NCBI GenBank assembly: GCA_013177895.1
Contig: JABLXV010000028.1
Span: 1 to 62,109, forward strand
Direction: 5' to 3'
Source: Brevinematales bacterium
Lineage (GTDB): Bacteria; Spirochaetota; Brevinematia; Brevinematales; GWF1-51-8
DNA: 62,109 bases
Made by a program: the position numbers and the translations under genes. The number at the start of each line of letters is the position of its first letter. The stretch's first letter is position 1. This document shows, in pieces, positions 52,369 through 60,711 of the stretch. The notes under the pieces were generated by a model, which saw nothing but the letters and a program-made list of their open reading frames with translations, had not been told where the DNA came from and ran no database searches.

Positions 52369-53682
52369 GGTTCTTTCGCAAATTAAGTGGGTAAGTAAGC
52401 TGAATTGATTCTTGAAAAGTCCATTTTACCCGTCAGCAAATACGCGATAATTTTAAAGTTCTTCTGTGACGAATAACCCCTTGCACGCGCTTTCGCCGCC
52501 TGTATCAACGACGCAATTCCTTCCAATATCCCATTATTAATTCTACTTTTGATCCAATTCATCACGCCGTCCCAATGTCTTCTGATCGTTTTAGCCGCCT
52601 CTACAATCGCCCCGATCCTGCTGTGAGTCGCAAGATAATACCATTTCTTCAATCCGCGCTCGAACACTTCGTCGGTTCCAGCCGTATAAAGTTCGCGGAA
52701 CAGTTCTTTAAGCTGAAACGCTTTCAACGTCTTTTTCCCGCATTCGGCAAAACGTATCTTATCGAGTTTATCCAAATCGCCCGGCGTCAGGTTTTCATTG
52801 TTTTTCAAAAACACATATTTCATTCCCTTCAGATTCGGATCGGTCCTGACCTCCAGCCTTCTGACTCTATCCACCGCATCGTTGATAATCTTCATCACAT
52901 GGAACCTGTCAAATGTCACCTCGGCTTCGGGCAAATTCTCCCTCACACCCTTGATAAACGCCGGCGACATGTCGCAGCTCACCTGACTGATATTTTCAGC
53001 CTTACCGTTCTGCTGTTCCAGCATGGAGATAAACTCCTCGACCGTCCCGCTTCCCTTGCCGTCGGCGATAAACAATGTCCTCCGGCGAATCAAATCCACG
53101 AACAGCGTGATGTAATCGTGATGTTTCTTCTGCGAGGTTTCGTCGATCCCTACCGCCGTGACATCGCTGTAATCGCTCTGTTTGAGATATGCCAAAACAT
53201 ACCGTTCCAGCATTTTCCAGATTTTATCGTCCGACGCGCCTGTGATTTTCGAGGCCTTGTACACCGGCATCCCCATGCACAACTGCAAGAGCAGCGCCTC
53301 GAACAGTAGCGTGAAGCCGTTCGACATGCCCTCCCACGGCATCTTCACCTGCTTGATCCCGTCGTCATACTTGATCCTCGGCACCCGCGCGTGCAGATAG
53401 CATTCGTGCTCGAAGAAGTTCAGGTGCCGCCACGTCTTATCCACGGTGTCGTAGGCTTTCGCCTGAACCGCCTCGCCGTTCTTTCCGGTGATAGTGAACA
53501 TAGCGCCTTTCCTGAAATCGATGTGGATGTCGAGCTTCTTCTTGTCCGCGTCGAATCGATATCCTTCACAAAGTACGGCTCGGTTATCCCCAGAGCCATC
53601 TCGAATAGTTTATTTTGCATGGATTATTATATTTTATCCATTCATATTTCTCATCTTTACCCACTCGTTTTTAGAAAGAACC
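52369..53682 (-). mobile_element. ISL3-family insertion sequence, copy 2 (1314 bp, inverted)
   Basis: It has the same length and ends as copy 1 (GGTTCTTTC termini, AGTGGGTAA inner ends) on the opposite strand. The flanks are AGATAATG (52361-52368) and AAATAATG (53683-53690): an 8-bp duplication with one change. It lies inside a gene. The copies differ by their compensating one-base deletions and otherwise appear the same wherever I compared them. Confidence 0.95.
52383..53620 (-). pseudogene. ISL3-family transposase, frameshifted near the N-terminus
   Basis: The first ~20 codons from the ATG at 53620 read as in copy 1 (MQNKLFEMALGITEPYFVKD). Near 53555 the sequence reads ATATCGATTCGACG where copy 1 has ATATCGAATTCGACG; the missing A shifts the frame into a premature stop at 53420. 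A long frame that begins at an internal ATG (53501) carries the rest, including all three DDE residues and the intact C-terminus that copy 1 lacks (ending FSRINSAYLPT). Re-initiation at 53501 would give a 372-residue product without the N-terminal ~40 residues. Confidence 0.9.
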
Positions 53683-53987
53683 AAATAATGTTTATTTCTA
53701 ATAAAAGCTTTGATAATTCTTCATATGATTCCGATGTTATTTTCCAAGGACGACAAATAGCTCAGGAAGAATTTTTAAAACTCATAGCAAATTCAATATC
53801 ACCTAAAATCATTAAACTTGTTTATATAAAAAAGAAAAAAGAATACCAATTTTATAAATACGAAACATAATATTCTTGTACAGATACGTTATTCCCCTGA
53901 CACCACCCTTCTCCTATCCACGCTGATCCGCGCAATTTGTGCCGAGCGAAGGCATGGATGCCGGAGCCGGCGCAAACTTTTAACTTG

Positions 53988-54704
53988 TCACTTGTGACTT
54001 CGATACACTTCCCACATGGCGATCGCGGACGCGACCGACGCGTTGAAGCTGTCGAGTTTGCCGGTAGTAGGGATCGACACCTGCTCGTCGCAGTTATGCC
54101 GCACCGATTTACGGATTCCCTCGCGCTCCGAGCCGATGACGAGGCAGACCTTCCCGTCGAACTTCATCGACGTAATCGGGGTCGCGTCATGCCCGACCAG
54201 CGCGTAGCTGAAGAACCCGTGCTCCTTCACTTCGAGCAGGAAACGGTTGAGGCTGTTGAGGTAGATGACCTTCTGGCGGTAGATCGCCCCGGCGGACGCT
54301 TTGATAGTCGCGGGGGTGATACGCGCGGAACTGTCGTTCGGCAGGATGATCGCGTCGACACCGAGGAGGAGCGCCGAACGGACGATCGCGCCGAGGTTGC
54401 CGGTATCGGTGATGCCGTCGAGGGCGAGGAGACGGTTGTATGCGCTCCAGTCGTGCTCGGCGTGGGGGTCGTCGATAATATTCGGCGGGAGTTCGAGCTC
54501 CGCCATAATGCCCATATGCTTGGCGGTTTTCGCGTCGCGCTCGATCTGCGCATACGGGGCGAACTTGACAGGGACTCCCTGCTCGCGCGCTTTCCGCATA
54601 ATCCCCTCGAACTTCTCCTCTTTCCCCTTCGCGATAGTGATGTCCTTTAAGGCAAGCCCCTCGTCGAGGGCTTCTTCTATGGAGTTCCGTCCGTAAACGA
54701 TCAT
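53988..54704 (-). CDS. rlmB: 23S rRNA 2'-O-methyltransferase RlmB / TrmH-family SPOUT enzyme
   Basis: The product has 238 residues. An L7Ae/L30e-like N-domain (1-75) with IVYGRNSIEEALDEG is followed by the SPOUT domain with the three family motifs: LLALDGITDTGNLGAIVRSA, CLVIGSEREGIRKSV and VSIPTTGKLDSFNASVASAI. RlmB methylates the 2'-O of a guanosine in 23S rRNA using SAM in a trefoil knot. The assignment to RlmB rather than a related TrmH/SpoU member rests on the short N-domain and on GRN...EAL. AAGGAAAT precedes the ATG. Confidence 0.88.
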   Translation of the reverse strand: MIVYGRNSIEEALDEGLALKDITIAKGKEEKFEGIMRKAREQGVPVKFAPYAQIERDAKTAKHMGIMAELELPPNIIDDPHAEHDWSAYNRLLALDGITDTGNLGAIVRSALLLGVDAIILPNDSSARITPATIKASAGAIYRQKVIYLNSLNRFLLEVKEHGFFSYALVGHDATPITSMKFDGKVCLVIGSEREGIRKSVRHNCDEQVSIPTTGKLDSFNASVASAIAMWEVYRSHK

Positions 54705-54756
54705 ATTTCCTTCCTTTATATAATCTCAAATCAGTAATATCTTTTATTTGAATACA

Positions 54757-54780
54757 TCCTTCGACAGGCTCAGGATGACC
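54757..54780. repeat. CCTTCGACAGGCTCAGGATGAC repeat
   Basis: A copy of a short repeat common in many genomes (reverse complement GTCATCCTGAGCCTGTCGAAGG). Related copies at 48454, 58611 and 61840. It lies just upstream of rlmB and beyond the end of the PIF1-WYL gene. Confidence 0.6.
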
Positions 54781-54853
54781 GTTCGCCATCATCACGGACT
54801 GCCGGGTCGATACCGTGCGGATGCTTCATATCGGGATTAGCGCGCGCAGCGCG

Positions 54854-56386
54854 TCAGTCCAGCACGCGGAGTTCGAGGATACGGTCGATTCGGAATGTCC
54901 GCGATTCATTCCGGGTGTGGCAGTATCCCTGCAACCCGGTGTATTTCTTCCCTTTGAATTCCAGTTCGCCCGCGTACTCGGGGGTGACTGTCCGGGTGGA
55001 TTTCGTGTCGTCGGTCTTGAGGTACACCATCTCGATCTTTTTGTGCGCCTTGATCGCGCCAAGGATTGTTTGGAGTTTATCCTCCGCGGGATTCTCCCGT
55101 TCGGCGATCCCGTAACGGTAGGTCGTCATATACTTCGTGACACGCCAGTCCGTCCAGATGCCGGTGTCCCTGAGCGGCGCCCGCAGGACTATCCCGTCGA
55201 GAGTCTTGCAGCGGCTGAGCGCGACATAGGTCTGCCCCGGCGAAAACGCGCCTCGTCCCATATCGATAATCACCCGTTCGAACGTTTTCCCCTGGCTCTT
55301 GTGGATAGTGACCGCCCACGCGAGACGGATAGGGTACTGGGTGAACATCCCCACGGGAGAAGAGAGTATCGAACGCGCGCCTTCGTCGTATTCGTAACGG
55401 AACAGGCTCCATTGGAATTTGCCGACTTCGACCGTGTCGCCGTCGTTGAGCTGAACCGTGATAAGTTCCTCGTCGGTATCGATATCGAGGATTTTCCCCA
55501 TTGAGCCGTTGACCCACCTGCCGGACGGGTCGTTATTGAGCAGCATGATCTGCGCGCCCTCCTTGAGGACGAGCGGGTTCTCAGTGGGATAGTTCTTCTC
55601 CTCGAAGTCGCCGAGTACTTCCGCGTGGAAGGTGACCTTTTTCGACTTGATTTTCTCAAGGTGGCGGACGTTTATCTCCTGCGCGTTTTTATTATAGGGA
55701 GTGAGCGATACGTAAAATTCGCCGTCGGGCGGCTCGAAATCCCGGTCGACGCGGCGGTTCAGTTCCTCGACCATCTCCGGGCGGATAATATTCGTGCGGA
55801 TGGCGTTCAGGATAGAGACGAACGTTTCGTCGCTCTGGCGGTAAACTTTTTCCAGTTCGACCAGTTCCATCTCGGAATTGCGGATCGCGGCGGCGGAGAA
55901 GAAATAGGGGGTTTCGTAATGCTCGCGGAAAATGGGCTCCTCGTGCGCGCTCACCACGGGCGGAAGCTGGTAGAGGTCGCCGATGAAGATCATGCGTTTC
56001 CCGCCGAACGGCTTACCGGGGTCGCAGTTTTTCCGCAGGAACTCGTCCACACAGTCCAGCAGGTCCGCGCGAACCATCGACACCTCGTCGATAATAATAC
56101 TGTCGAGCTGATGGAATATATCGCTGTTCCGTTTTACTTTGGTTATTTTATCGAGCGTGATATCAGGGCGGAATCCGAAAAACGAGTGGATCGTCTGACC
56201 CTGCACGTTCAGCGCGGCCACACCCGTGGGGGCGAGTACCACGATATTCTTCTTCGTCCGGTCACGGAAGTAAGAAAGCAGGGTGGATTTCCCGGTGCCG
56301 GCTTTTCCGGTGATAAAAAGATTTCCCGCGCCGGTCTCCATCAGGTCGAGCGCGCGGCGAAAGTCCTCGTTTAATTCGATTCTCAT
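54854..56386 (-). CDS. PIF1-family DNA helicase with C-terminal WYL domain
   Basis: The product has 510 residues. Walker A is GKAGTGKST (27-35), then VVLAPTGVAALNVQGQTIHS and FFGFRPD (PIF1 motif Ia), IIIDEVSMVRADLLD (Walker B), IFIGDLYQLPPV (motif III) and WAVTIHKSQGKTFERVIIDM with YVALSRCKTLDGI (motifs V/VI). The last ~70 residues (IEMVYLKTDDTKSTRTVTPE ... NESRTFRIDRILELRV) look like a WYL domain, a ligand- or nucleic-acid-sensing module common in defence and SOS-type regulators. The helicase may thus be gated by a bound ligand. It lies 3 bases after the DUF1015 gene in the same operon. Confidence 0.85.
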   Translation of the reverse strand: MRIELNEDFRRALDLMETGAGNLFITGKAGTGKSTLLSYFRDRTKKNIVVLAPTGVAALNVQGQTIHSFFGFRPDITLDKITKVKRNSDIFHQLDSIIIDEVSMVRADLLDCVDEFLRKNCDPGKPFGGKRMIFIGDLYQLPPVVSAHEEPIFREHYETPYFFSAAAIRNSEMELVELEKVYRQSDETFVSILNAIRTNIIRPEMVEELNRRVDRDFEPPDGEFYVSLTPYNKNAQEINVRHLEKIKSKKVTFHAEVLGDFEEKNYPTENPLVLKEGAQIMLLNNDPSGRWVNGSMGKILDIDTDEELITVQLNDGDTVEVGKFQWSLFRYEYDEGARSILSSPVGMFTQYPIRLAWAVTIHKSQGKTFERVIIDMGRGAFSPGQTYVALSRCKTLDGIVLRAPLRDTGIWTDWRVTKYMTTYRYGIAERENPAEDKLQTILGAIKAHKKIEMVYLKTDDTKSTRTVTPEYAGELEFKGKKYTGLQGYCHTRNESRTFRIDRILELRVLD

Positions 56387-56389
56387 GCC

Positions 56390-57634
56390 CTATCCCGTTT
56401 TTTCGATACTGTGCAGGACAAGCCCCGAACGGAGTTTCGGTTCGAACCATGTCGATTTCGGGGGCATAATCATCCCGCTGTCGGCGATTTTCATCAATTC
56501 CTCCACCGTCACGGGATACATCGAGAACGACGCGACCGCCTCGCCCGCGTCGACCGCGCGGCGGAGTTCGGCGGAACCCTTACGGCCGCCTACGAACTTC
56601 ACCCGTTTGGATGTCCGGGGGTCGGCGATTCCCAGTATGGGCGCGAGCAGGTTGTTCTGCATAATGGATACGTCGAGCGCGCCCACCGCGTCGTTCGGGT
56701 CGTAACTCCCCGCTTTCGGCGTGAGCAGGTACGATTTGCCTTCTATATACATGACGACCGATTTCCCGGCGTCGGGATCGTGTTTATCGGTCGGCGTGAC
56801 GTCGAAACGCTCGCCTATCTTCTTGAGCAGGCCGTCCGAGGTTAACCCGTTAAGGTCGGTCACCAGACGGTTATACGGGAGGATACGCAGGTGCGATCCG
56901 GGGAATGTGACCGCGAGGAAGAAATTGTACTCCTCGTCGCCGGAGTGCTTGGGGTTGGCGGCTTCGAGCTTCCTGCGGGCGTTGAACGCGCTCGCCGCGC
57001 GGTGGTGGCCGTCGGCGATATACATGCATGGTAACGCTTTAAAGAATTCGTTCAGCCCGCGGATATGTTCGGGGTCGGCGATATGCCAGAGTTTATTGGT
57101 GACATCGTGCTCGTCGGTGAAGTCGTACTGGGGCGGGGTGGCGAGCACGTCCGCGATAATCTTCTCGTACGCCGGGGAATCCTTGAAGAAGAGGAACACG
57201 GGCCCGGTGTTGATGCCCAGCGTGAGGAGGTGATGCGTGCGGTCTTCCTCTTTATCCTTGCGCGTCAGTTCGTGCTTTTTTATATCCCCCGCCGCGTAAT
57301 CGTCGCAGGAAGCCGCGATGTAGATACCGTTCTGCGTGCGCCCCTGCCAGGTCTGCGAGTAGAGGTAATAGCCGGGCTCTTTATCCTGCTTGTAGATACC
57401 GTCACGGAGGAAGCGTGCGAAGTTGTCCTTCGCCTTCCGGTACACCTGATCCTCGTACTCACCGACCGAATCGTCGAAATCCCCATCGGCGCGTGAGATA
57501 TGGAAGAACGATTGAGGATTACCTTTGGTGAACTGCCTGACCTCGCTGCGTTCGACCGTATCGTAGGGCGGAACGTTGACTTTCCCGATCAGATCGGCGC
57601 GGGGACGAATCCCCCGGAACGGATGTACCTTCAT
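56390..57634 (-). CDS. DUF1015 family protein
   Basis: The product has 414 residues, the usual length. VHPFRGIRPRADLIGKVNVP, then PPYDTVERSEVR at the start, and ACCMYIADGHHRAASAFNAR-like ALPCMYIADGHHRAASAFNA in the middle, are family signatures; EEYNFFLAVTFPGSHLRILP and YNRLVTDL follow. The DGHHR motif resembles a nucleotide-processing centre (ParB/Srx-like), but no activity is established. It is often near serA/serB-type genes; none is seen here. AGGAGG precedes the ATG, and PIF1-WYL follows after 3 bases. Confidence 0.92.
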   Translation of the reverse strand: MKVHPFRGIRPRADLIGKVNVPPYDTVERSEVRQFTKGNPQSFFHISRADGDFDDSVGEYEDQVYRKAKDNFARFLRDGIYKQDKEPGYYLYSQTWQGRTQNGIYIAASCDDYAAGDIKKHELTRKDKEEDRTHHLLTLGINTGPVFLFFKDSPAYEKIIADVLATPPQYDFTDEHDVTNKLWHIADPEHIRGLNEFFKALPCMYIADGHHRAASAFNARRKLEAANPKHSGDEEYNFFLAVTFPGSHLRILPYNRLVTDLNGLTSDGLLKKIGERFDVTPTDKHDPDAGKSVVMYIEGKSYLLTPKAGSYDPNDAVGALDVSIMQNNLLAPILGIADPRTSKRVKFVGGRKGSAELRRAVDAGEAVASFSMYPVTVEELMKIADSGMIMPPKSTWFEPKLRSGLVLHSIEKTG

Positions 57635-57925
57635 GTGTGCCTCCTGTTGGATTAACGTTATATTATAACGGATACCGGCGGTTTATTCCATTTTTTTTCT
57701 TAAAAATACGGTTTCTGAAATGAGCGCCACCTTTTATTTACCCCTTGTGTCCCGCACTTAAAAGGTGTATATTAATAGTAGGGTAATTTGCAATAATCCC
57801 GCCCGCCGTTTAACTTTTAAGCCCTAAATGCTGATAATATATATAGCGCGCGATTCGCGGGGCTGCTGTAATAGGAAGCTGAAACGCGCGAAATTGAAAA
57901 AATTTCCCGGAAGGGGAGAGGAACT

Positions 57926-59131
57926 ATGATAAAAAACACTATCCGCGTCATCGCGGTTACATTGTTACTGACGGTCGGGGCATGGGCCGCGTCTATCGAC
58001 GAGGCGATCTACCAGCTTGGGTATAAAATGTACCAGAGCGGGAATTACGCTCAGGCGGTCGACCAGTTCAACACGCTGATCGCGAAGCATCCGTACTCAC
58101 CGTATTATATCGCGTCGGTGTACTATTGCGCGAAGTCCTACTATGCGAAGGGCGCATACGATAAGTCGCTGTACTACTACGGGATACTCGAACGGAAGGC
58201 GGAGACCGACGTACAGATGCGTCAAGCGGTATTCGGTATCGCCCAGTCCTACTTCGGGCTGAAGAGCTACGCGAACGCGGTCGGCTACTTCGAGACATTC
58301 GCCGCGAACTATAAGAACTCGCCCGTCGTCGACGCCGCGCACTACTATGCCGCCCGCTGCTGGGAAGCGTTATGCAGGAAGGACAAAGCCCTCGCGCATT
58401 ATCAGCAGGTCGCGTTCTATTACCCGTTAAGCCCGTACTATAAATACGCGCTCGAGAAGGCAGTTCAGCTCAGCCCGTACGACCTCAATTCCAAGAAAGA
58501 TAAACCGATCGCGGATGAGCCGCAGGTCGCGAAGACGCAGGATAACGGGCTGAACGAGGTGGATTTCGAGGACTATACCACCCCGGAACCGGCAGAATCC
58601 GCCGACGTGAGTCACCCTGAGCTTGTCGAAGGGCATGAGCCTGTCGAGGGGTACGCGAAGGAGGGATCGAACACACCTCCGGGGCAAATTAAACCGATAT
58701 TACAGCCGGACGACTCCCAAGGAGGGGAGAAGTTCCAAGCGGAGACATGGACGTCGAAGCCGGAAAATACGGTGCATGTTAAACTCGGGGACGCGCTGTC
58801 GTCCGGGGACGTCTTCACATCGACCGCGGATGCTAAGCTGACGGTAACTAATTTCGTGTTATCGTCGTTCACCAATTCGTATACGAACTATGTCCACTGC
58901 ACCCTGACCAATCTCCTGACGAACATGATCGTGGTCACCCAGTATGTCGCGGTACAGTCGCTGGACTCCAATACGGTGCAGATACAGTCGATCAAGGCGC
59001 TGAACGAGAAATCGCAGGAGGAGATCGACAGGCTTCGCCAACTCCTCGAAATGAAGGCGAAACTCCTCGACCTGAAGGAAAAGACGCTGAACCAGAAACA
59101 GAAGATCATACTGACTGTGACCAATAAATAG
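57926..59131 (+). CDS. secreted TPR protein with coiled-coil tail, containing a repeat-derived insert
   Basis: The product has 401 residues with a signal peptide (1-22). From ~24 to ~180 four to five tetratricopeptide-like repeats follow (LGYKMYQSGNYAQAVDQFNT, AKGAYDKSLYYYGILERKAE, LKSYANAVGYFETFAANYKN), as in YbgF/BamD-type periplasmic proteins. A low-complexity region (~195-300) holds SHPELVEGHEPVEGYAKEG, coded by a dispersed repeat inserted in frame. A short coiled coil (~355-398) ends the chain. It probably scaffolds envelope complexes. The next gene starts 8 bases later. GGGGAGAGG precedes the ATG. Confidence 0.65.
   Translation: MIKNTIRVIAVTLLLTVGAWAASIDEAIYQLGYKMYQSGNYAQAVDQFNTLIAKHPYSPYYIASVYYCAKSYYAKGAYDKSLYYYGILERKAETDVQMRQAVFGIAQSYFGLKSYANAVGYFETFAANYKNSPVVDAAHYYAARCWEALCRKDKALAHYQQVAFYYPLSPYYKYALEKAVQLSPYDLNSKKDKPIADEPQVAKTQDNGLNEVDFEDYTTPEPAESADVSHPELVEGHEPVEGYAKEGSNTPPGQIKPILQPDDSQGGEKFQAETWTSKPENTVHVKLGDALSSGDVFTSTADAKLTVTNFVLSSFTNSYTNYVHCTLTNLLTNMIVVTQYVAVQSLDSNTVQIQSIKALNEKSQEEIDRLRQLLEMKAKLLDLKEKTLNQKQKIILTVTNK
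58611..58650. repeat. dispersed repeat inside a coding sequence (PELVEG type)
   Basis: GTCACCCTGAGCTTGTCGAA continues with GGGCATGAGCCTGTCGAGGG: two half-copies of the CCTGAGCYTGTCGARGG repeat found elsewhere in the window as intergenic sequence. In frame it reads as HPELVEG-HEPVEG. Confidence 0.75.
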
Positions 59132-59139
59132 GCGGAATT

Positions 59140-60702
59140 ATGATGAAAAAGGCTTTCGTTTTAATCTTATTCCTTTGCGTCTGCGGGGTTCTTTTCGCTG
59201 CCGATCTCGCGCTGAACGGGAAGAAAATCGTTTTCTATCTCGACAGCGGGTCGGGGCATTTCTATGTGGAAAACCCGTCACCGTCGGAAACGGAACTGAA
59301 AAACCTGCTGTTCAAGGATAATCCCCCGACTTCCTATATCACGCTGATCCTCGAGGGGAAACCGTACCGCCTGAACGACGGACTGCTGACAGTCAAGGAA
59401 CCGTTCACCCAGAAGGGATCGAAAATATCCGGGGTGTATGCCCTGAAGAATGTCGAATATAACATAACATTCATCCTCACCAATTCTGAGGCGAAGGAAG
59501 AGAACGATTCGGTGATCTGCCTCATTACGGTGAAGAATACGGGGAATACCCAGATCAATGTGGGCGCGCGGATGCTGTTCGATACGTTCTATAACGAGCG
59601 TTGGGGCAAGCCCGAAATTTTCCTCGCGAGCGGGGAGAAGATTAACTATGAACGCCTACTCTATGAAGCAAGTATTCCGGATTATATCTTTTCGGGTATC
59701 TACGATCCCGATAAGCTCGAAGGGCTCTACATCTATTCATACCTGAATCTCCTGCACCCGTCGCGGATTATTATCGGGAACTGGAAAAAGCTCGACGAGA
59801 ACGAATTGGATTATACGGTCGAGCCGCAGGGAAAGTTCAAGTACAACGATTTTGCGAATAAGGACGCGGCGGTTGCGGTGTTTTTCGATAAAATCTACGT
59901 CAAGGCCGGCGAGACCATCAATTTCGGTTGTATCCTGACGCGTAAGGTATTTACCTATGACGTGTTTAACAGCGATGTGACCGGTATTCAGTCGGTAGTC
60001 GGAAGCGCGACCAATACCAACACCAATATGTCGGTAGTCATTGCCCCCACCAATACGAACACGGTAAAGCCGGTCGCGGTAGTCACCAACCCGAGCCCGA
60101 CCAACACGATAGTGCAGAAGCCCGCGACGAATGTCAAACCGGCCGCGGTCAAGACCGACATGATCGCATCGGGAGAGGTCGACGGGAAAACCCCGCCGCC
60201 CCCGGCGACCGGGGGTTCCGCCGATCTGGAACTGATCAAGGCGCAGCTCGCCCTGATGGAAAAACTGACGGCGCTGGTCGAGAAAATGGACAAGCAGATG
60301 ACCGGGCCTGTCGAGACCCAGAAACCCGCGGTGATTACCAATACAATCCAGCCCGCGGCCGACCCAAAAAAGATCGAGGAGACCAAACAGGCATACGAGG
60401 CGGAACTCAAGAAGCAGAAAGAAGGGTATGAGAAAATGCTCGCCGCCCAGCAGAAAAATATCCAGGATATGATCGATACCTACGAGAAACGCCTGAACGA
60501 GGAAAGCTCCCTGAAGAACAAGAACTACTCGCTGAACGAACTCGACAAGGCGCTGAACGAACTGGATAACCAGATATCGCTGGTAGAGGAGCTTTCCAAG
60601 CTGAACCTCGACTTCAAGACGATGCCTAAAGAACAGCTTGACGCATTGAAGAAACAAGTGGAGACGATGGAATCCAAGCTGCTGAAACTCAAAGTAAAAT
60701 AG
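59140..60702 (+). CDS. secreted protein with beta-rich N-domain and long coiled-coil tail
   Basis: The product has 520 residues with a signal peptide (to ~20; a second ATG at 59143 is equally good). Residues ~22-280 are beta-rich (LALNGKKIVFYLDSGSGHFY; NTGNTQINVGARMLFDTFYN) and unrecognised. A Thr/Asn/Pro/Val-rich linker (285-345) and a coiled coil (~370-520; EETKQAYEAELKKQKEGYEK) follow. No catalytic motif is seen. It lies between the TPR gene (8 bases) and cheB (9 bases) on the same strand, so the three form an operon. It may be an envelope scaffold working with the TPR protein; a link to chemotaxis is only positional. Confidence 0.6.
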   Translation: MMKKAFVLILFLCVCGVLFAADLALNGKKIVFYLDSGSGHFYVENPSPSETELKNLLFKDNPPTSYITLILEGKPYRLNDGLLTVKEPFTQKGSKISGVYALKNVEYNITFILTNSEAKEENDSVICLITVKNTGNTQINVGARMLFDTFYNERWGKPEIFLASGEKINYERLLYEASIPDYIFSGIYDPDKLEGLYIYSYLNLLHPSRIIIGNWKKLDENELDYTVEPQGKFKYNDFANKDAAVAVFFDKIYVKAGETINFGCILTRKVFTYDVFNSDVTGIQSVVGSATNTNTNMSVVIAPTNTNTVKPVAVVTNPSPTNTIVQKPATNVKPAAVKTDMIASGEVDGKTPPPPATGGSADLELIKAQLALMEKLTALVEKMDKQMTGPVETQKPAVITNTIQPAADPKKIEETKQAYEAELKKQKEGYEKMLAAQQKNIQDMIDTYEKRLNEESSLKNKNYSLNELDKALNELDNQISLVEELSKLNLDFKTMPKEQLDALKKQVETMESKLLKLKVK

Positions 60703-60711
60703 GGCGGAATC

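Larger units (their letters stand above)
51763..53870 (+). pseudogene. AT-rich protease-like gene interrupted by an ISL3 element
   Basis: Codons 1-202 run from 51763 to 52368, where the IS begins. Skipping the IS and one target duplication, the same frame resumes at 53691 and stops at 53868-53870, giving 261 residues; the joint reads QYQIM-FISNK and QIM is coded on both sides by the duplication. Residues 1-110 recall prohead-protease-like (S78/U35) folds: SSLEDTQGEIFTKQDLIDLA, RHDPKLGKLGYI with His45, and LKAFSLSTIKPIYG with Ser91/Ser93 (compare 'SvGF'). A hydrophobic helix at ~142-162 (VPLVALIISKIVSTIV) follows. The likeness is weak and by pattern. With the IS in place, translation ends five codons into it. 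Confidence 0.8.

Noticed and set aside
51763-52386. Prophage remnant suggested by the prohead-protease-like pattern
   Set aside because: No capsid, portal, terminase, integrase or tail gene lies anywhere near.
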